This document shows positions 10,395 to 21,648 of a stretch of DNA of 64,000 nucleotides, piece by piece. Under the pieces are notes generated by a model, which saw only the letters and a list, made by a program, of their open reading frames with translations, did no database searches and was not told the origin of the DNA. This stretch comes from Berberis thunbergii. Its lineage: Eukaryota > Streptophyta > Magnoliopsida > Ranunculales > Berberidaceae. Every line of letters starts with the position of its first letter. The first letter of the stretch is position 1. Location: contig QNQO01000502.1 in the NCBI GenBank assembly GCA_003290165.1, positions 496,001-560,000 of the forward strand, written 5' to 3'. A program made the position numbers and the translations under genes.

Positions 10395-11755
10395 TACCAA
10401 CATCCATTATGATGCTTCCGTGAGAGGTTCTGATTGACATCTTTTGTAGACTCCCCATCAAGTCCATTAACTTTTGCCAGTGTGTTTCAAAACCATGGCT
10501 CAGCATAGCCACCCATCCCGACTTCACTAAGATGCACCTCTCCAAATCATCCCCTGGACTTTTCATTTACTCTTCTGATCACAACGACCTGTACTATATT
10601 GAAGCCGAGAACCACTCCAACAGTTCTCTTCACAATGAGGTAATGCTATTGAACATACTTTTTTATTATTTTTATTTTTTTAAAAAACATTTGGGTCGCC
10701 TTCATCTGGCATGAAAATTTGCTTTTGCTATGGTCCATCGCCTCCACCTTGCATGAAGACTTGTTTTCGCTTCGCTCTGGTCCAGTCCATCTAAGCAACT
10801 ACATTCAATATCTAAGCAACTACATTCAATACCAAAGGCTTATCAATAATCGGGTGAAAACTCACAAAATCCTAAATGGTGAGTCTCGAACCCGCGACCT
10901 CTCACAAGGAGAGTGGATGTCTGACCAACTGGGCTACAATTGGTGGAAAATGCTATTGAACATACAATTCAATCATTCTGATGTCAAAAGTTTAGGAGAT
11001 GCCCCATATGCACTTGAACCTAGATCTTCCCAAGCATGCATTCTTCAATGGTAATTTTCACTAGATACTGGTTGATGAAAAAGTTGGTTTTGTTGCCTGT
11101 TTCAATATTCATGAAGCAGAATTCCTACCACCACTTCAACTACCTTCTGCTTGTCAGGAAGATGAATCTCTAGATGAACGCCAACTTGACATGTATTTAC
11201 ATGTACTAGAAGGCAAACTATGTGCAGCTGATTTCAATTTCAAAATCAATGAAAAGTTGATAACTCTCTTGTGATGGATGATGATGGAGTATGGGGTCAA
11301 ACGACCGTTCAGAGAGATACAGAGGGTTATTGACCCAATTAAAATTTTCAAGAATGGTGACATTTTGTTTAAATGGAAAAGACTTCACTTGCTTCCTACA
11401 ATCCAATTTGAAGAGTTTTTAGGGATCTCAGGATTTCAGGGCTTCCCGACACCTTTGATGCAACTCCTCATGTAGCAAGCCCCTTTTCTCTTAAGGATGC
11501 TTCTACGACTGCTACTACACTGGTTGGAAGCATGATGAGGGTAAATAATGAGTTTATTCTTCCAAAATTTTGCTTTAAGAATGCCTATCGGCAACAAATG
11601 TATGTTTTCCACTGTTAATTCCTTTGAAGAAGCTAATTTAATTTGTTCCCAAAAAATCTTCAGGAGAGACAATGAAAGCATCTTTTGATATGGAAAATGG
11701 AGCAACACTTTGTTTATGGTTTCTTCCCCGTTTAGTATACCACCATATGTACTAG
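10395..11755 (+). pseudogene. F-box pseudogene B (At3g07870-like)
   Basis: Readable pieces follow the order of genes A and D: PIKSINFCQCVSKPWLSIAT near 10450, DHNDLYYIEAENH near 10580, then a SINE, then SLGDAPYAL near 11000, the EAEFLPPLQLP region near 11115, MMMEYGVK near 11280 and FQGFPTPLMQLLM near 11435. A donor GTAAATAA at 11540 and an exon-2-like tail (about 11660-11755, ENGATLCLWFLPRLVYHHMY) match the gene A intron position. The centre of the FBA domain is deleted and frames shift repeatedly, so it cannot encode a full protein. Confidence 0.8.
10658..10948 (-). mobile_element. tRNA-derived SINE
   Basis: The 291-bp insert is flanked by a perfect 16-bp target duplication (AATGCTATTGAACATA at 10642-10657 and 10949-10964). 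On the minus strand it begins with pol III promoter boxes: A box TAGCCCAGTTGG (10925-10936) and B box GGTTCGAGACTC (10881-10893 region), spaced as in a tRNA. It ends in an A-rich tail, seen as a T-rich run at 10658-10680. Fragments of the same family occur at 21618-21905. It interrupts F-box pseudogene B. Confidence 0.85.
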
Positions 11756-12442
11756 TTTCACATTAATGTTTTGGTTGCTTTATGAACAAATAATTCTAGT
11801 TGATTTGCATTCTTCTTTTGAGCAGTTGAAGAGCAGCACTAAGATTGAAACCTAGAAGGTCCTGGCAGAGTTTCTCACATCCAAAACTGCATTTGGAATT
11901 GCTTGGGGGTATTAAATGTACAAGGATTATATGTGAAAAAAAAATGAGGAAACGAATGTATGAATTAGTTGGCTCATGTACTTTATGCATCTGTAATACA
12001 AACAATCTCTGTACGATCATAACCCAAGTGCTCCCTGTTCCAATTAAGCCTTTTCTTTTCCCATCCTGCACAAAGAAAAAAGAAAATACTAAAACCCTAG
12101 CAACAACGAAGCAAAATCAGTCAGGTGAACCCTGGTAACAATTAACGAACAAAACTAATAATTTTTTTTTTCAATATCCATGTCTTAATTAAGACTGAAT
12201 TGGTGATTTTCAATTAATGTCTTTGACAAAAGAAGAACAATGTAAGAGAAAACAACAAAATGTCACAATAAAAGCAATGTATACATGGCACCATGGTAGA
12301 AGTTGTGGCACATATCATATCTAGTGTGTGTGCGTAGATTGAAATGATAATGTAAAGAGAGATTACGTAATGAATAAATCATGCACGTATATACAACAAT
12401 GGTATAGATTCTGAATGCAAGCCATATTACTTCTTACGTACC
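11756..12442. other. Non-coding spacer
   Basis: This may be the decayed 3' flank of pseudogene B. I find no conserved frame. The open frames on both strands at 11800-12140 lack domain similarity and sit in AT-rich DNA. Around 12340-12420 the sequence matches 52155-52220 (the flank of pseudogene F). Confidence 0.45.
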
Positions 12443-12570
12443 TTTCATCCACAAAGCTTCCTTCAGTGAAACAAGGCTTGCCACATGAGAAGGCATGTGA
12501 AATGTACATGCAATATCCCGAAATCTCTAAACCTTTCTGACAGGATCATATGAGAAAATCAATCTATATG
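12443..12570 (-). pseudogene. F-box fragment C (end of exon 1)
   Basis: On the minus strand it reads like the last 40 codons of exon 1 of gene D: an FSYDPV start, then frameshifted DNA, and a SHVASLVSLKEA end. It is followed by an intact-looking donor (AAAG then GTACGTAAG at 12442-12434). The rest of the gene is absent. It is a truncated relic opposite in strand to gene D. Confidence 0.7.
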
Positions 12571-13380
12571 TTATCACATACAATCAAAATGTCTAGTACA
12601 CTAAACACTCTTATCTGTGTATAAGTGGGTACATGGTTAATTTTCAAGAAATTAATCAAGTAAAATGTGCAATGCTCAATGAAATTCATTAGCTCAGCAA
12701 CAAAAGGCTAGAGTACAGACGATTTGAGACTATTAGACCACAAGGATGAGATTATGGCTTCTGTCAACTGATGTCAAAGTACCTTTCCTCTGCTGATCTG
12801 TTTCATGATCTCACTTTCTATAATTCTATCGTCATTTGCTAAAAATAATTCCATACAAGATATGCTCTAATTTTTGAATCAGGCGTTTTAGCCCCATTAG
12901 CTCAGCAAAAAAAGGCTAGATACGATGTGCTTGAGTTTTCATGGAGTGAGTAAGTGGTATAATTCTAGAATTGCTTCATCCTTTTGATTTTTCAAATCAG
13001 TAATTGGTATATGTCTGAAGCATTGCCCTGCAAGATACTAAGATTCCTACTACAAATGACAAATTTGAAATATGTGGATGTAAAATATCTGAAATAACTT
13101 TAAATGGAATTTCTCACTTTTTTCCTCATGCGTCCAACGGATAAGTGCATAATTATGTTGAAATCATTTGGCAAGTGTTTGTCATAGATCAATTTCCATA
13201 CAATAAAAAAGATTGATTCTCATATCTCAAAAAGGTAAAAATGTAACCAAATGAATATCAGATAGTGTATATGACCAAATCATTCAAACCATAGAAGATC
13301 TTCTTCTAAACAAAGATTTCCTTGGGGATGAATTTCTTAATATAGTGAGATTTTGTAATATCACCTGTTGGTAAATGAAT
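12571..13380. other. Intergenic region upstream of gene D
   Basis: No gene is visible. Two short related segments (TTAGCTCAGCAA...AAAGGCTAGA, near 12692 and 12898) form an internal duplication. From about 13040 to 13390 the DNA is an inverted copy of 9700-10160 upstream of gene A, so genes A and D arose as an inverted duplication or one was inverted. Confidence 0.55.
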
Positions 13381-13387
13381 TATATAT
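13381..13387 (+). promoter_or_regulatory. TATA box of F-box gene D
   Basis: TATATAT in the context GAATTATATATGCACAC lies about 130 bp before the ATG at 13513. This mirrors the spacing at gene A. Confidence 0.45.
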
Positions 13388-13512
13388 GCACACATCAGGG
13401 ATTGCCTTATGCCCACATTTCTCTCATTCGAGCTTTGTGCTTTCACAGAGAAAAAAAAGATAGTCTATTTACAATTTGTTGTTCTTTGCCTCCATAGAAG
13501 AATATCTACGAT

Positions 13513-14945
13513 ATGGAAGGAGGAGAAGGATCAAAGACCCAGTTGGAGCAGCAGCAACACCAAACTGAACCTACAACGATTGCAAAACTCCCCCAGGAGG
13601 TTATGATTGACATCCTTTCCAGACTACCTATCAAGTCTATTGTCTTCAGCAGGTGCGTATCAAAACCATGGCTAGCCATTGCCACACACCCTCATTTAAC
13701 TAAAACACACCTTTCCAGATCAACCCCTGGTCTAATTCTTCAGAATACTACTATGGGTTCTGCCAAAAACTTCTATTTTGTAGAGGGCGAGAACCACTTT
13801 GATAATGGTAATACTCCTAATGATCATCTCGTAACTGCTTTCAACACCAAATTCAATAGCTTCAAGTTCAAAGTTGAAGTTGTTGGTTCTTCGAATGGGT
13901 TGCTTTGTTTAGCAGATCCCCTTGCTCATGATCCCGTTTATATCTGCAATCCAATTATTGGAGAATACATTAATCTCCCCATGAACACAAAATTCAACCA
14001 TCCTTATTTTTGGTTTGTTTCTGGGTTTGGATATGATGCCATTACTGATCAATACAAAGTTATAAGAATGTTTGATCCTAATATGTACCCCCCTGGCAAC
14101 GATCATAGATTGAATCTAGGGATGGAAATTTACACAATTGGTTCTATGGGTTGGAAACATTTAGGAGAAGCGCCTTACTCTCTTTTTAGCAGAAATCCTG
14201 GTGCATTTGTAAACGGCAATCTTCATTGGAAGATATATGAAAAGAAGGATACTAAATCTGTTGGGCTTATTGGTTGTTTCAACCTGCACGAGGAGAAATT
14301 TGTAGCAGAACTTCCACCACCCTCTGATTTTGATATTTCTCAAAAAAGTTGGGTGCCATTGCATTTACGAGTACTTGGAGGTAAACTATGCATAGTTGAT
14401 TACACCCTCCCATATAAAATGGAAATTTGGATGATGATGGATTATGGGGTGAAAGAGTCCTGGTTGAAAAAATACATTATTGGAATAACATCTAGATATG
14501 ATCTGTGGGAGGGGCCCTGCACTGAACCAGTAAGGATTTGCAAGAATGGTAACATTTTGGTTATACAGGATGGTAGATTAATTTTCTCCTATGATCCCAT
14601 CCAAAATTCTACAAACTATCTCAGGATTGGTGCGCTTCCATGCACCACATTTCGCACAACTCCTCACTTGCCAAGCCTTGTTTCACTCAAGGATGCCTCG
14701 TCAAATGAAAGGTACATAAGCAATAATATGACTTGCATTCCTTTTTGACATGCATGAGAGTAAAAAAGAAAATATCCCTTGATCCATTCGTTTCTACAGA
14801 TATAACATTATTCTTTATTTCTTCTGCCATTTTCTTCAGGTTACAAGAAGGAAGCAATAGCTATGGAACATGGAAACACAACCATGTTTTCGAGTCGGCC
14901 ACCCACAAAGTCTTGCCTAATCATATTCGAATGGCAAAGTCGTAA
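13513..14945 (+). CDS. F-box protein, At3g07870-like (gene D)
   Basis: This is a predicted SCF substrate-recognition subunit; its target is unknown. Exon 1 is 13513-14711 and exon 2 is 14840-14945, with a GT-AG intron in phase 2 (AAAG/GTACAT donor, TTCTTCAG acceptor), giving 434 residues. The F-box is at residues 24-66 (IAKLPQEVMIDILSRLPIKS, RCVSKPW). FBA-type motifs follow: VVGSSNGLLCLADP, VYICNPIIGEYINLP, VSGFGYDAITDQYKVIRM, LIGCFNLHEEKFVAELPPP and DYGVKESWLKKYIIG (about residue 310). The exon 2 tail starts LQEGSNSYGTWKHN. The N-tail is Gln-rich, as in gene A. The ATG at 13513 is the first in frame and fits the TATA spacing. Pseudogene F is its close, broken paralogue. I see no disabling change. 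Confidence 0.9.
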
Positions 14946-15036
14946 TGTAAGCCTGATTTTTTATTAGGCATTTTTTTTTCTGGTTAAAGTTAGTATCAAG
15001 TCATTTAAGTTCAGATTGTTTGTGTTGGTGTGTGAC

Positions 15037-15042
15037 AATAAA
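15037..15042 (+). terminator. Poly(A) signal of gene D
   Basis: AATAAA lies 92 bp after the stop codon in a GTGTGTGACAATAAACAC context. The same signal is kept in the 3' flank of pseudogene F (53874-53879). Confidence 0.5.
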
Positions 15043-15089
15043 CACTTCTTTTAAAGTGTAAAATGTATCAAAAGACTTGTCAATCAATC

Positions 15090-16010
15090 AGTATCGTGTT
15101 ATGTTGGAGACGGTGGATGAAGTCTGAATAAGTGATGATTGAAAACACTGCAAAAAAAAAAAAATACCAATTTTTATTAAATAGCAATGACTACTTGAAT
15201 TCCAACATTTTAATGGTAATTTTACGGTTTAAATTCCATTAGAACACTGTCGTTATGTTATGTTATGTTATGTACTAATTGCGCCTTTCTACTTTAGAAT
15301 TGTTCTTCCATTCAATTCTCTCTCCTATCATCATTTTTATTTTTACCGCTCTTTGTGAGAACACGCAAGCAGGGCTGCAATGTCTATTTTTAGATTTTTT
15401 ATACGATCTATACCTGAATTTGTTCAAGAGGAACACACGATCACAATTTGGAGGATCTAATAAAGATGTTGTCGTTACATCTTTTTTTTTTTTGAAACCA
15501 TGCACTTGTTCCGTTCAAACCAGTTGCATTTTCTTCTTACCTTTTCTGGTGTGAAGCAAAGAGGGAGATCAAGGAGATGAAAGAGTAAAGGAAAAGGAGA
15601 AGTATATTGCAAGATGAAAAAATAGAGAAAATAGAGAAGTTGTCAGCAATTTACAAGGATTTTGTTCTTGTTATCGCCTATACATCCCATCGTAATCTGC
15701 AATTTGGTTTTCGCAACTGTAATAACCATGTGGCTTATCTTGTTATCATATACATTGCCCATTTGATACCACCATGGAATCAATACACTAGCTGTTGTAC
15801 TCTGTTGATTGTTGGTTGGTGAAAAAAAAAACATAAAAAAAAAACATTTATCAAGTCTGTTAGCTTTGGGGTTGTTTAGCTTTGATTCACCAACTTGGTC
15901 TTTGAGTTCTCTGCATTCCAGAATTGAACTTGGCTAGGTTTGATATGGCAGCTTTACACTATTAGAAGTATATAGAAAGAGTTTTAATATGTAGTTAGTA
16001 GTAGTGTACA
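15090..16010. repeat. Duplicated 3' flank of gene D
   Basis: This DNA matches 61554-62440 closely, starting at GTATCGTGTTATGTTGGAGA and including CTCTCCTAT, GGAAAAGGAGAAGTATAT and GATACCACCATGGAATC. In the other copy it is separated from its F-box gene (pseudogene F) by 7.6 kb of retroelements. It is non-coding with poly-A and poly-T runs. The open frames in it are not conserved between the copies. Confidence 0.75.
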
Positions 16011-16026
16011 CCCGTATGTGTCGTTG

Positions 16027-16470
16027 GGATGACCGCACATTTACTCTTCTGATCACAATGACCTGTACTATATTGAAGCCGAGAACCACTTCAACAGTTC
16101 TCTTCACAATGAAGTAATGCCATTGAACAACCAATTTAGTCAGTCTGATGCCAAATTCATAAGGTTGGTTCATGCAATGGTTTGCTTTGCTTAGCAAAAC
16201 TCTCAAATGGTGATCCAATTTATATCTGTAATCTAATTATTGGAGAGTGCATGACTCTTCCCATGAGTGAAAAAGTGACTAGTTATGATATAGTTTGGAT
16301 TCAACTCCATTATCAATCAGTACAAAGTCATAAGAATGGTGTATATAGATCAAAATGATGGTGTATGTAGGTAAAAAAAAAAAAAAGCTTTCCAAAAAAA
16401 AGAATGGTGTATGTAGATCAAAATGATGATCCCATTTCGAAGTTAGCAAGCCGCTTCTTCTTGGGAACAC
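16027..16470 (+). pseudogene. F-box internal fragment
   Basis: Pieces matching genes B and E in order: DHNDLYYIEAENHFNSS (16050), LHNEVMPLNNQF (16105), a frameshifted SCNGLLCLAKL region (16170), PIYICNLIIGECMTLPMSE (16210) and NQYKVIRMVY (16315). It has neither the F-box nor a C-terminus. A short AT-rich duplication (AGAATGGTGTATGTAG) marks its 3' part. Confidence 0.7.
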
Positions 16471-16559
16471 GACCATGACTTATCACCAGTTGCTTCGATG
16501 GACTACCTTACTAATAGCGAACTTGCACCAGCAAAGCTAATAGAAACATTGAGATCCGT

Positions 16560-17150
16560 AACCAACCTGTTAGAGCTCATTTCCCATCAATGCCATCACT
16601 AACATCAACAGGATCAGCACGAGCAACGATTTGAGCAGCTCGAGCTTCTGTAAGCACCACCCGTTTTGCCTCGTTCATAGTGTACAAACCATTACGCTCT
16701 AGAACCTCAATAGCGAGAAACGACTCCACAATATCTCGAGGGAGCTTCGAAAAATAGTCATTGATCTCCTGTTCCTTTGCAGACAAGTGCAGATCCTTCT
16801 TCTTCTTAGGGACTCAAAATGACCTCATAATTTATTGACCCCGAAACTTAAAGTAGCCAAAATCGATGGAAGCATAAAACCAAAACCTCGACTAGTCTTT
16901 GTAATCGTCACTGAGTTTTCCAAAACAGGCAGGAGAGCGGAGAAAACAAATATTCTTATTGCTCACAAGAAGTCCCACCACAGAATGCAAGACCGTAAGA
17001 GTTAAAGGTATGCCAAAAAAATGACACTCGCACAAGTAGAAACCATAACCCTCCAACCATTGGGACCCATTTGAGCAGGAACAATGCCCAAAAAGTCCAG
17101 ATAATCCCAAAAGATCTCTGGAACTAGAAACCTAAGACCAGACCTAAGCA
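16560..17150 (-). pseudogene. Gypsy-type transposon gag-like fragment
   Basis: On the minus strand 17150-17000 reads FLVPEIFWDYLDFLGIVPAQ then MGPNGWRVMVS. This layout recalls the plant family annotated as putative gypsy-type transposon domain, in which a hydrophobic helix is followed by SPNAWR. A second frame (16786-16577, KEQEINDYFSKLPRDIVESF) follows after stops and may be a downstream part. Frames are broken. The assignment rests on recognition of a short motif only. Confidence 0.4.
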
Positions 17151-17194
17151 GTTTATTCTCTCTCCATCGGCGAGCTCCCCAATCTTCCCCAACT

Positions 17195-19600
17195 TGCTGG
17201 GTTGTTCAGATGTGTAGCTAGTATTCTTTCTCTCAATTACTTAGACACGCCTTTGGATGCGAGATACAAAAGTAAAGTTGTGTGGGATGAGATAATTGAA
17301 AGAATGGAAGCTAGGCGAGTATCTTGGAAGCGCAAATGTCTCTCAAAAGCTAGAAGGTTGACCCTGATTAAATCCACACTCTTTTCCATCCTGATTTACC
17401 TCCTGTCCCTTATTGAGGCGCTGGCTTCAATTGCTGCCAAAATAGATCAAATTATGTGAGATTTCCTCTGGGCTCCACTTCACACTCTCGGAAGATGCAC
17501 TTAATTGGTTGGTTGGGAATATCTTTAACTCGACTTTCCTCACTAAGTGGCTTTGGAGATTTGCAGAAGAGGTCGGTAATGTGTGGATTATCATTGAAAA
17601 ATACAGCCGAAACAAATGGGAGTAGGAAGCTTCAACCAAATATGTGATGACCCTCTTCCCGCACTGTACCGATACTGTCCGCTTTGGTCTACCATCCGGC
17701 CCTCATGGCTTTAAAACGTGTCGATACAATGGGGAGCTGACCTCACACATATAAGGATCATCCTCCTCCCCTACCCAGGCGATATGGGACTATGATTCCC
17801 CTTGTAGCTCGTCCAACTTCTCTAGGCCTATGGGGCCTATTGGGCTCCAACTCTCACCTCAGGTCCGCCCACTTAGGGTCTCATAATCCACCCCTCTTAA
17901 GGCCCAACGTCTTCGTTGGCCACACAGGCACAACGTCCACGTTGCTCGAGGGCCCACCTCCACGTGGCACACTGTCTGCTGGGCCAGACTCTGATACCAA
18001 ACTGTGACGACCCCCTCCCGCACTGTACCGATATTGTCTGCTTTGGGCTACCATTCGGCCCTCACGACTTTAAAAGGCTTCGATACAATGGGGAGTTGAC
18101 CCCGCACATATAAGGATTATCCTCCTTCCCTACCCAGGCGATTTGGGACTATGATTTCCCTTGTAGTTCGTCCAACCCCTCTCGGCTTATTAGGCCTGTT
18201 GGGCTCCAACCCTCACCCTCACCTCATCTCCGCCCACTCAGGGTCTCACAATCCACCCCCCTTAAGGCCCAACGTTCTCGTCGGCTACACAGGCACATAG
18301 TCCACATTGCTCGAGGGCTCACCTCCACGTGGCATACTTCCGGCTGGGTTAGGCTCTAATACCAAACTGTGACAACCCCTCTCCCACACTGTACCGATAC
18401 TGTCCGCTTTAGGCTACCATCCGGCCCTCACGACTGTAAAAGGTCTCGATACAATGGGGAATTGACCCCGCACATAGAAGGATCATCCTCCTCCCCTACC
18501 CAGGCGATATGGGACTATGATTCCCTTTGTAGCTCGTTCCACCCCTCGCGACCTATTGGGCCTGTTGGGCTCCAACCCTCACCTCAGGTCCGCCCACTCA
18601 GGGTCTCACAAAGTATGTCCCCTTCGGATGCTCCATGTGGAACTCCATCTCTCGTCACTCTAATGAGTTCTATCCTCACACCTCGATCCGATGTTCTAAT
18701 AGACAAATGATTTCCTTCTGGAAAGATAGTTGGTGTAGCATTCATCATCTTAAGGATTTGTTCCCTTGTCTGTTTAATATTTACTTTCTAAAAAATGGTC
18801 GGGTCGGTAGCTTCAGGGTAAATGAAGATTCTTGGGATATTCCCTTTCGGAGACCTCTAATTGAAGGGGAGTTAGAGGAGGTGACAAAATTTAAAGCAAT
18901 TGCTTGAAGTCCAGGTTATTTTTAAAGGTCATTACAAGTTGGAGTGGAAAGGCAAAGGGGTTGGCTTTTTTATTAAAGAGTTTTTCTGAGATTCTGGCCG
19001 ACCCAATTTATGAGACTTACTCTAACTCTTTCATCACTTCCCATGATAACTTGGTTTGGGTGAAACATCTTCTTCCAATGATCAATTTTTTCTGTTGGTC
19101 AGCCTCGCATTGGAAGATATTTTGACTAAAGAGGTATTAAGGAAGAGGGGAATTTTCGTGGGAAGCGTTTGTGTGCTTTGCAACGAGAATGGTGAGACTA
19201 TTGATCATTTACTTTTTCATTGTCGATTCTCTAAGTCTACTTGGAGTATTTTTCTTGCCAAATTCGGGGTAAGTACTGTGTTTCATAACTCCATTTTGGA
19301 CTGGTTAAGTTGGTGATCTCGTACAATCCCCCTCGTCTCGCGGAATGATTGTGGTGTAGGGTTTCCCATGTGGTTATGTGGTGTGTTTGGAATGAGTGAA
19401 ATAAGAGGGTAATTTAGGAGCTTAATAGATCGGAGCACGTCAGGGAATTATTGTGGAGAATGGGCAAGTCATATGCATTTACAATTTTTAGGGACATGTT
19501 TTTTGACATGGTATTGTGGCAGTCCTTGCTTTAGGATTTTACTTTGTGTAATTTTCTTTCCTTCGTCCTTTTAACACTCTCTTCATGTTTTACTGCACAA
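17195..19600 (+). pseudogene. LINE ORF2 3' fragment (RT end and zf-RVT)
   Basis: The first part, YLDTPLDARYKSKVVWDEII and SKARRLTLIKSTL, is the conserved end of plant LINE reverse transcriptases. After an interrupting TRIM (17643-18610) it resumes with MISFWKDSWCS, FRRPLIEGELEEV, SHDNLVWVKHLLPMINFFCW and a zinc-binding reverse-transcriptase segment (CVLCNENGETIDHLLFHCRF, about 19170-19230). Stops and frame changes are frequent. The 5' part is absent and no RNase H is visible. Confidence 0.8.
17643..18610 (-). mobile_element. TRIM retrotransposon in tandem (three LTRs, two internal segments)
   Basis: Three LTRs of about 243-248 bp (17643-17885, 18003-18250, 18368-18610) start TGTGA(T/C)(G/A)A and end TCT-CACA or TCATA. 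They alternate with two internal segments of about 117 bp. Each internal segment has, on the minus strand, a Met-tRNA primer site (TTTGGTATCAGAGTC next to 18001; a mutated copy next to 18367) and a purine tract (AAGAGGGGTGGAT). A 5-bp target duplication (AAATA/AAGTA, one mismatch) flanks the whole array. It has no coding capacity and interrupts the LINE RT/zf-RVT region. Confidence 0.82.
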
Positions 19601-19639
19601 TTTTTTTTAAAATTAAAAATTGAAAATAAGTAATATCGA

Positions 19640-20787
19640 ACAGATAATCAATGGGATATACAAACTAATGTTGGCCTGCTTAGCTAGTAATAACTTCACA
19701 TATGAATGAGGACATCTATTTTTTTTCAATCCCTCAACCCCTCCACCCAAATATCGTTAGTAAGGTTCAAACTTTAGACTTTTGAAATCTACCGTTGAAC
19801 TGGTACCCCATTGACAAGACATCTCCATATTTTCAGATTCCATGCTAATATCGATGAATATAACTTATTTCGATTGCATTCTCATACAAGATAATTAACA
19901 TTTGTACATACAGTACAACTAGAGAGCCAGGCTAGGCATGCCAGAGAACCTCAATACCCTCCATTATCCTAGAGATTTTCATAATCCATCAATCAAAAAC
20001 ACACAAAAACAAAAAGCCCCTGGCGCTAGGGGCATGGCTCTCTAAAATTTTGTTGTGTATATGACTTCATGATTATGCCGTCACTAGTTAAACGGTACTG
20101 GACCAAATTCTTTATTGAGCCATGAAAAAAGATGGATAGAGTTAATGAGAAATTGTGACATCCATACTACAAAAGCATGACGAAATATAGAGAGGAGATT
20201 TGGTTTTCATAAAATACAAATCAATTAAGCTCACAAAACCTCTTTGGAAAGAGTCACAAAATGGGATTTAGATTTACTTTGTCTGGTCAAGAAAACTCCC
20301 TCTCTCTCTCTCTCTCTCATTGTTTATGTTCATAAATTGATGAGTGATTCTACGTGTCGAGGGAAAGGACGAGGAAACCAGCGAGGTAAACGAGGTGGCG
20401 GGGGGTGAACCGTTCACCCCCCTCGAGATGCGCGCGCAGAAAACATCTCGAGGGGGTGAACGGTTCACCCCCGCCACCTCGTTTACCTCGCTGGTTTCCT
20501 CGCTCTTTCCCTCGACATTTAGAATTTTCCTAAATTGATAGTGACACTGTGAGCTACACAACACCCTATTATATTTTTGTGTTTTTGTGTTCATTGACCA
20601 TGAAAGCATGAATGAAAGTTCCAAAAGTTCTCATGTGTCATGCTGATGGTTTAGATTGGTATACATTCGGCTTACAGTATGGGCTAGAAGATTGGGCCCG
20701 AGTCCAGACTCAGCCTTGATGGTAATTGGGCCAATCTATATATTGGCACGGTTAATTTGATGCCTTAAATGTAAATCGAAAAATCTT
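19640..20787. repeat. Duplicated flank block U, copy 2
   Basis: This is the counterpart of 590-1364: shared words include GAGCCATG, GTGACATCCATACT, GCATGACGAAATATA, AGCTACACAACACCC and CATGAAAGCATGAATGAAAG. It contains a CT microsatellite (20298-20319) and the hairpin MITE at 20342-20530, which is absent from copy 1. It is non-coding. Confidence 0.75.
20342..20530. mobile_element. Foldback MITE (near-perfect hairpin)
   Basis: The 189-bp insert consists of two arms of about 75 bp around a loop of about 14 bp. The arms start TGTCGAGGGAAAG and include ACCAGCGAGGTAAACGAGGT. The inner arms hold GGGGTGAACCGTTCACCCC, itself nearly palindromic. A perfect 9-bp duplication, TAAATTGAT (20333-20341, 20531-20539), flanks it, and the orthologous position in block copy 1 (about 1005) lacks it. 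Nine-base duplications fit Mutator-like MITEs. The open frames across it are by-products of the hairpin. Confidence 0.85.
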
Positions 20788-21343
20788 TGTTTTTTTTAAA
20801 GCAAGCTGGGGTTTTGAGGATTCCCGAAGCTTATCATTAAAATAAAGAGCATAAAAGTACATCGATTTTACATGACTCAATTATCTCTTCGTCATTCACT
20901 ATATCAAAACAAGGAAAGAAAATTTCCTTCAAATCCTCAACCAAGTTAAAGGTAAATCAATAAGGTTTAAGCTAAGAGTTAAACTCACCAAAGGAGTTAT
21001 TGTCCAGATGATTTCTTAGCGCACAAGCTTGAATTCGTGATCTTGGTAGACACCTGTCAATTGCTTGATCATCTTGAGGATGTGATTCTCCCTTCCCTTC
21101 CTTAGCAGATAGAAAAGATCGAGATGATGTTCTTGAAGCACATGAACTCGAAAAGAAAAGCCATTAAACACTAGGACTATATTAGTTCTTGAAAGATTCC
21201 AGCAGCTGATGATAATAATCTTCATCTAACTTCTCTTTTTTTGGGTTAAGCCCTGAATTTAGGATTTGCCTTCTTTGTTCACGAAGATCTTCAATGAGCA
21301 TTTTCTTTGGGCGACTAAGTTGTGGTTGCCGCATATGGACGCA
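20788..21343 (-). mobile_element. LINE 3' end insertion (5'-truncated)
   Basis: Relative to block copies at 1-1364 and 44303, an extra 556 bp is present. On the minus strand it ends CAAAACCCCAGCTTGC and an A-tract, as plant LINE tails do, and imperfect AAAAATCTT copies lie at both sides (20779-20787, 21344-21352). No protein is readable. The call rests on the tail, the duplication and the empty site. Confidence 0.5.
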
Positions 21344-21617
21344 AAAAATCTTGTCGCAAATGTTCTTCTGAAAACATTCTTAATCAGTGAAGACTCACCG
21401 ATTTAAGGTTTACGTTTAATGATGATTAAAGAGAAATAAAAGCCACAAAATTGGAAAATGGATTATTTGAATTTACCTGTGTTTTCCAGTCTCAACTGAC
21501 ATAAATAGAAATGGCATAAACCCTAATGACAGGTGTTTGAGAATTATTACATGGTAAATTGAGAAAAGTCCTCCTATTGGATCCTAATATCCGATGCGGG
21601 AATGTGACTATAGGAGA

Positions 21618-21648
<31 letters not shown>

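Noticed and set aside
10881..10936. A tRNA gene on the minus strand
   Set aside because: Only the A and B boxes fit; the acceptor stem is not formed and the sequence continues into a SINE body with A-rich tail and target duplication.
7917..14945. Genes A and D as self-incompatibility S-locus F-box genes
   Set aside because: The motifs (YGVKESWLKKY, SCNGLLC) fit the broad At3g07870-like group; no S-RNase gene or S-locus-specific motif is seen in the window.
17792..18710. Pro/Ser-rich frames across 17792-18710
   Set aside because: They follow the TRIM LTR repeats and recur once per unit; they are not genes.
20274..20624. Opposed frames of 116 and 64 residues
   Set aside because: Both are the two arms of the hairpin MITE read in each direction.
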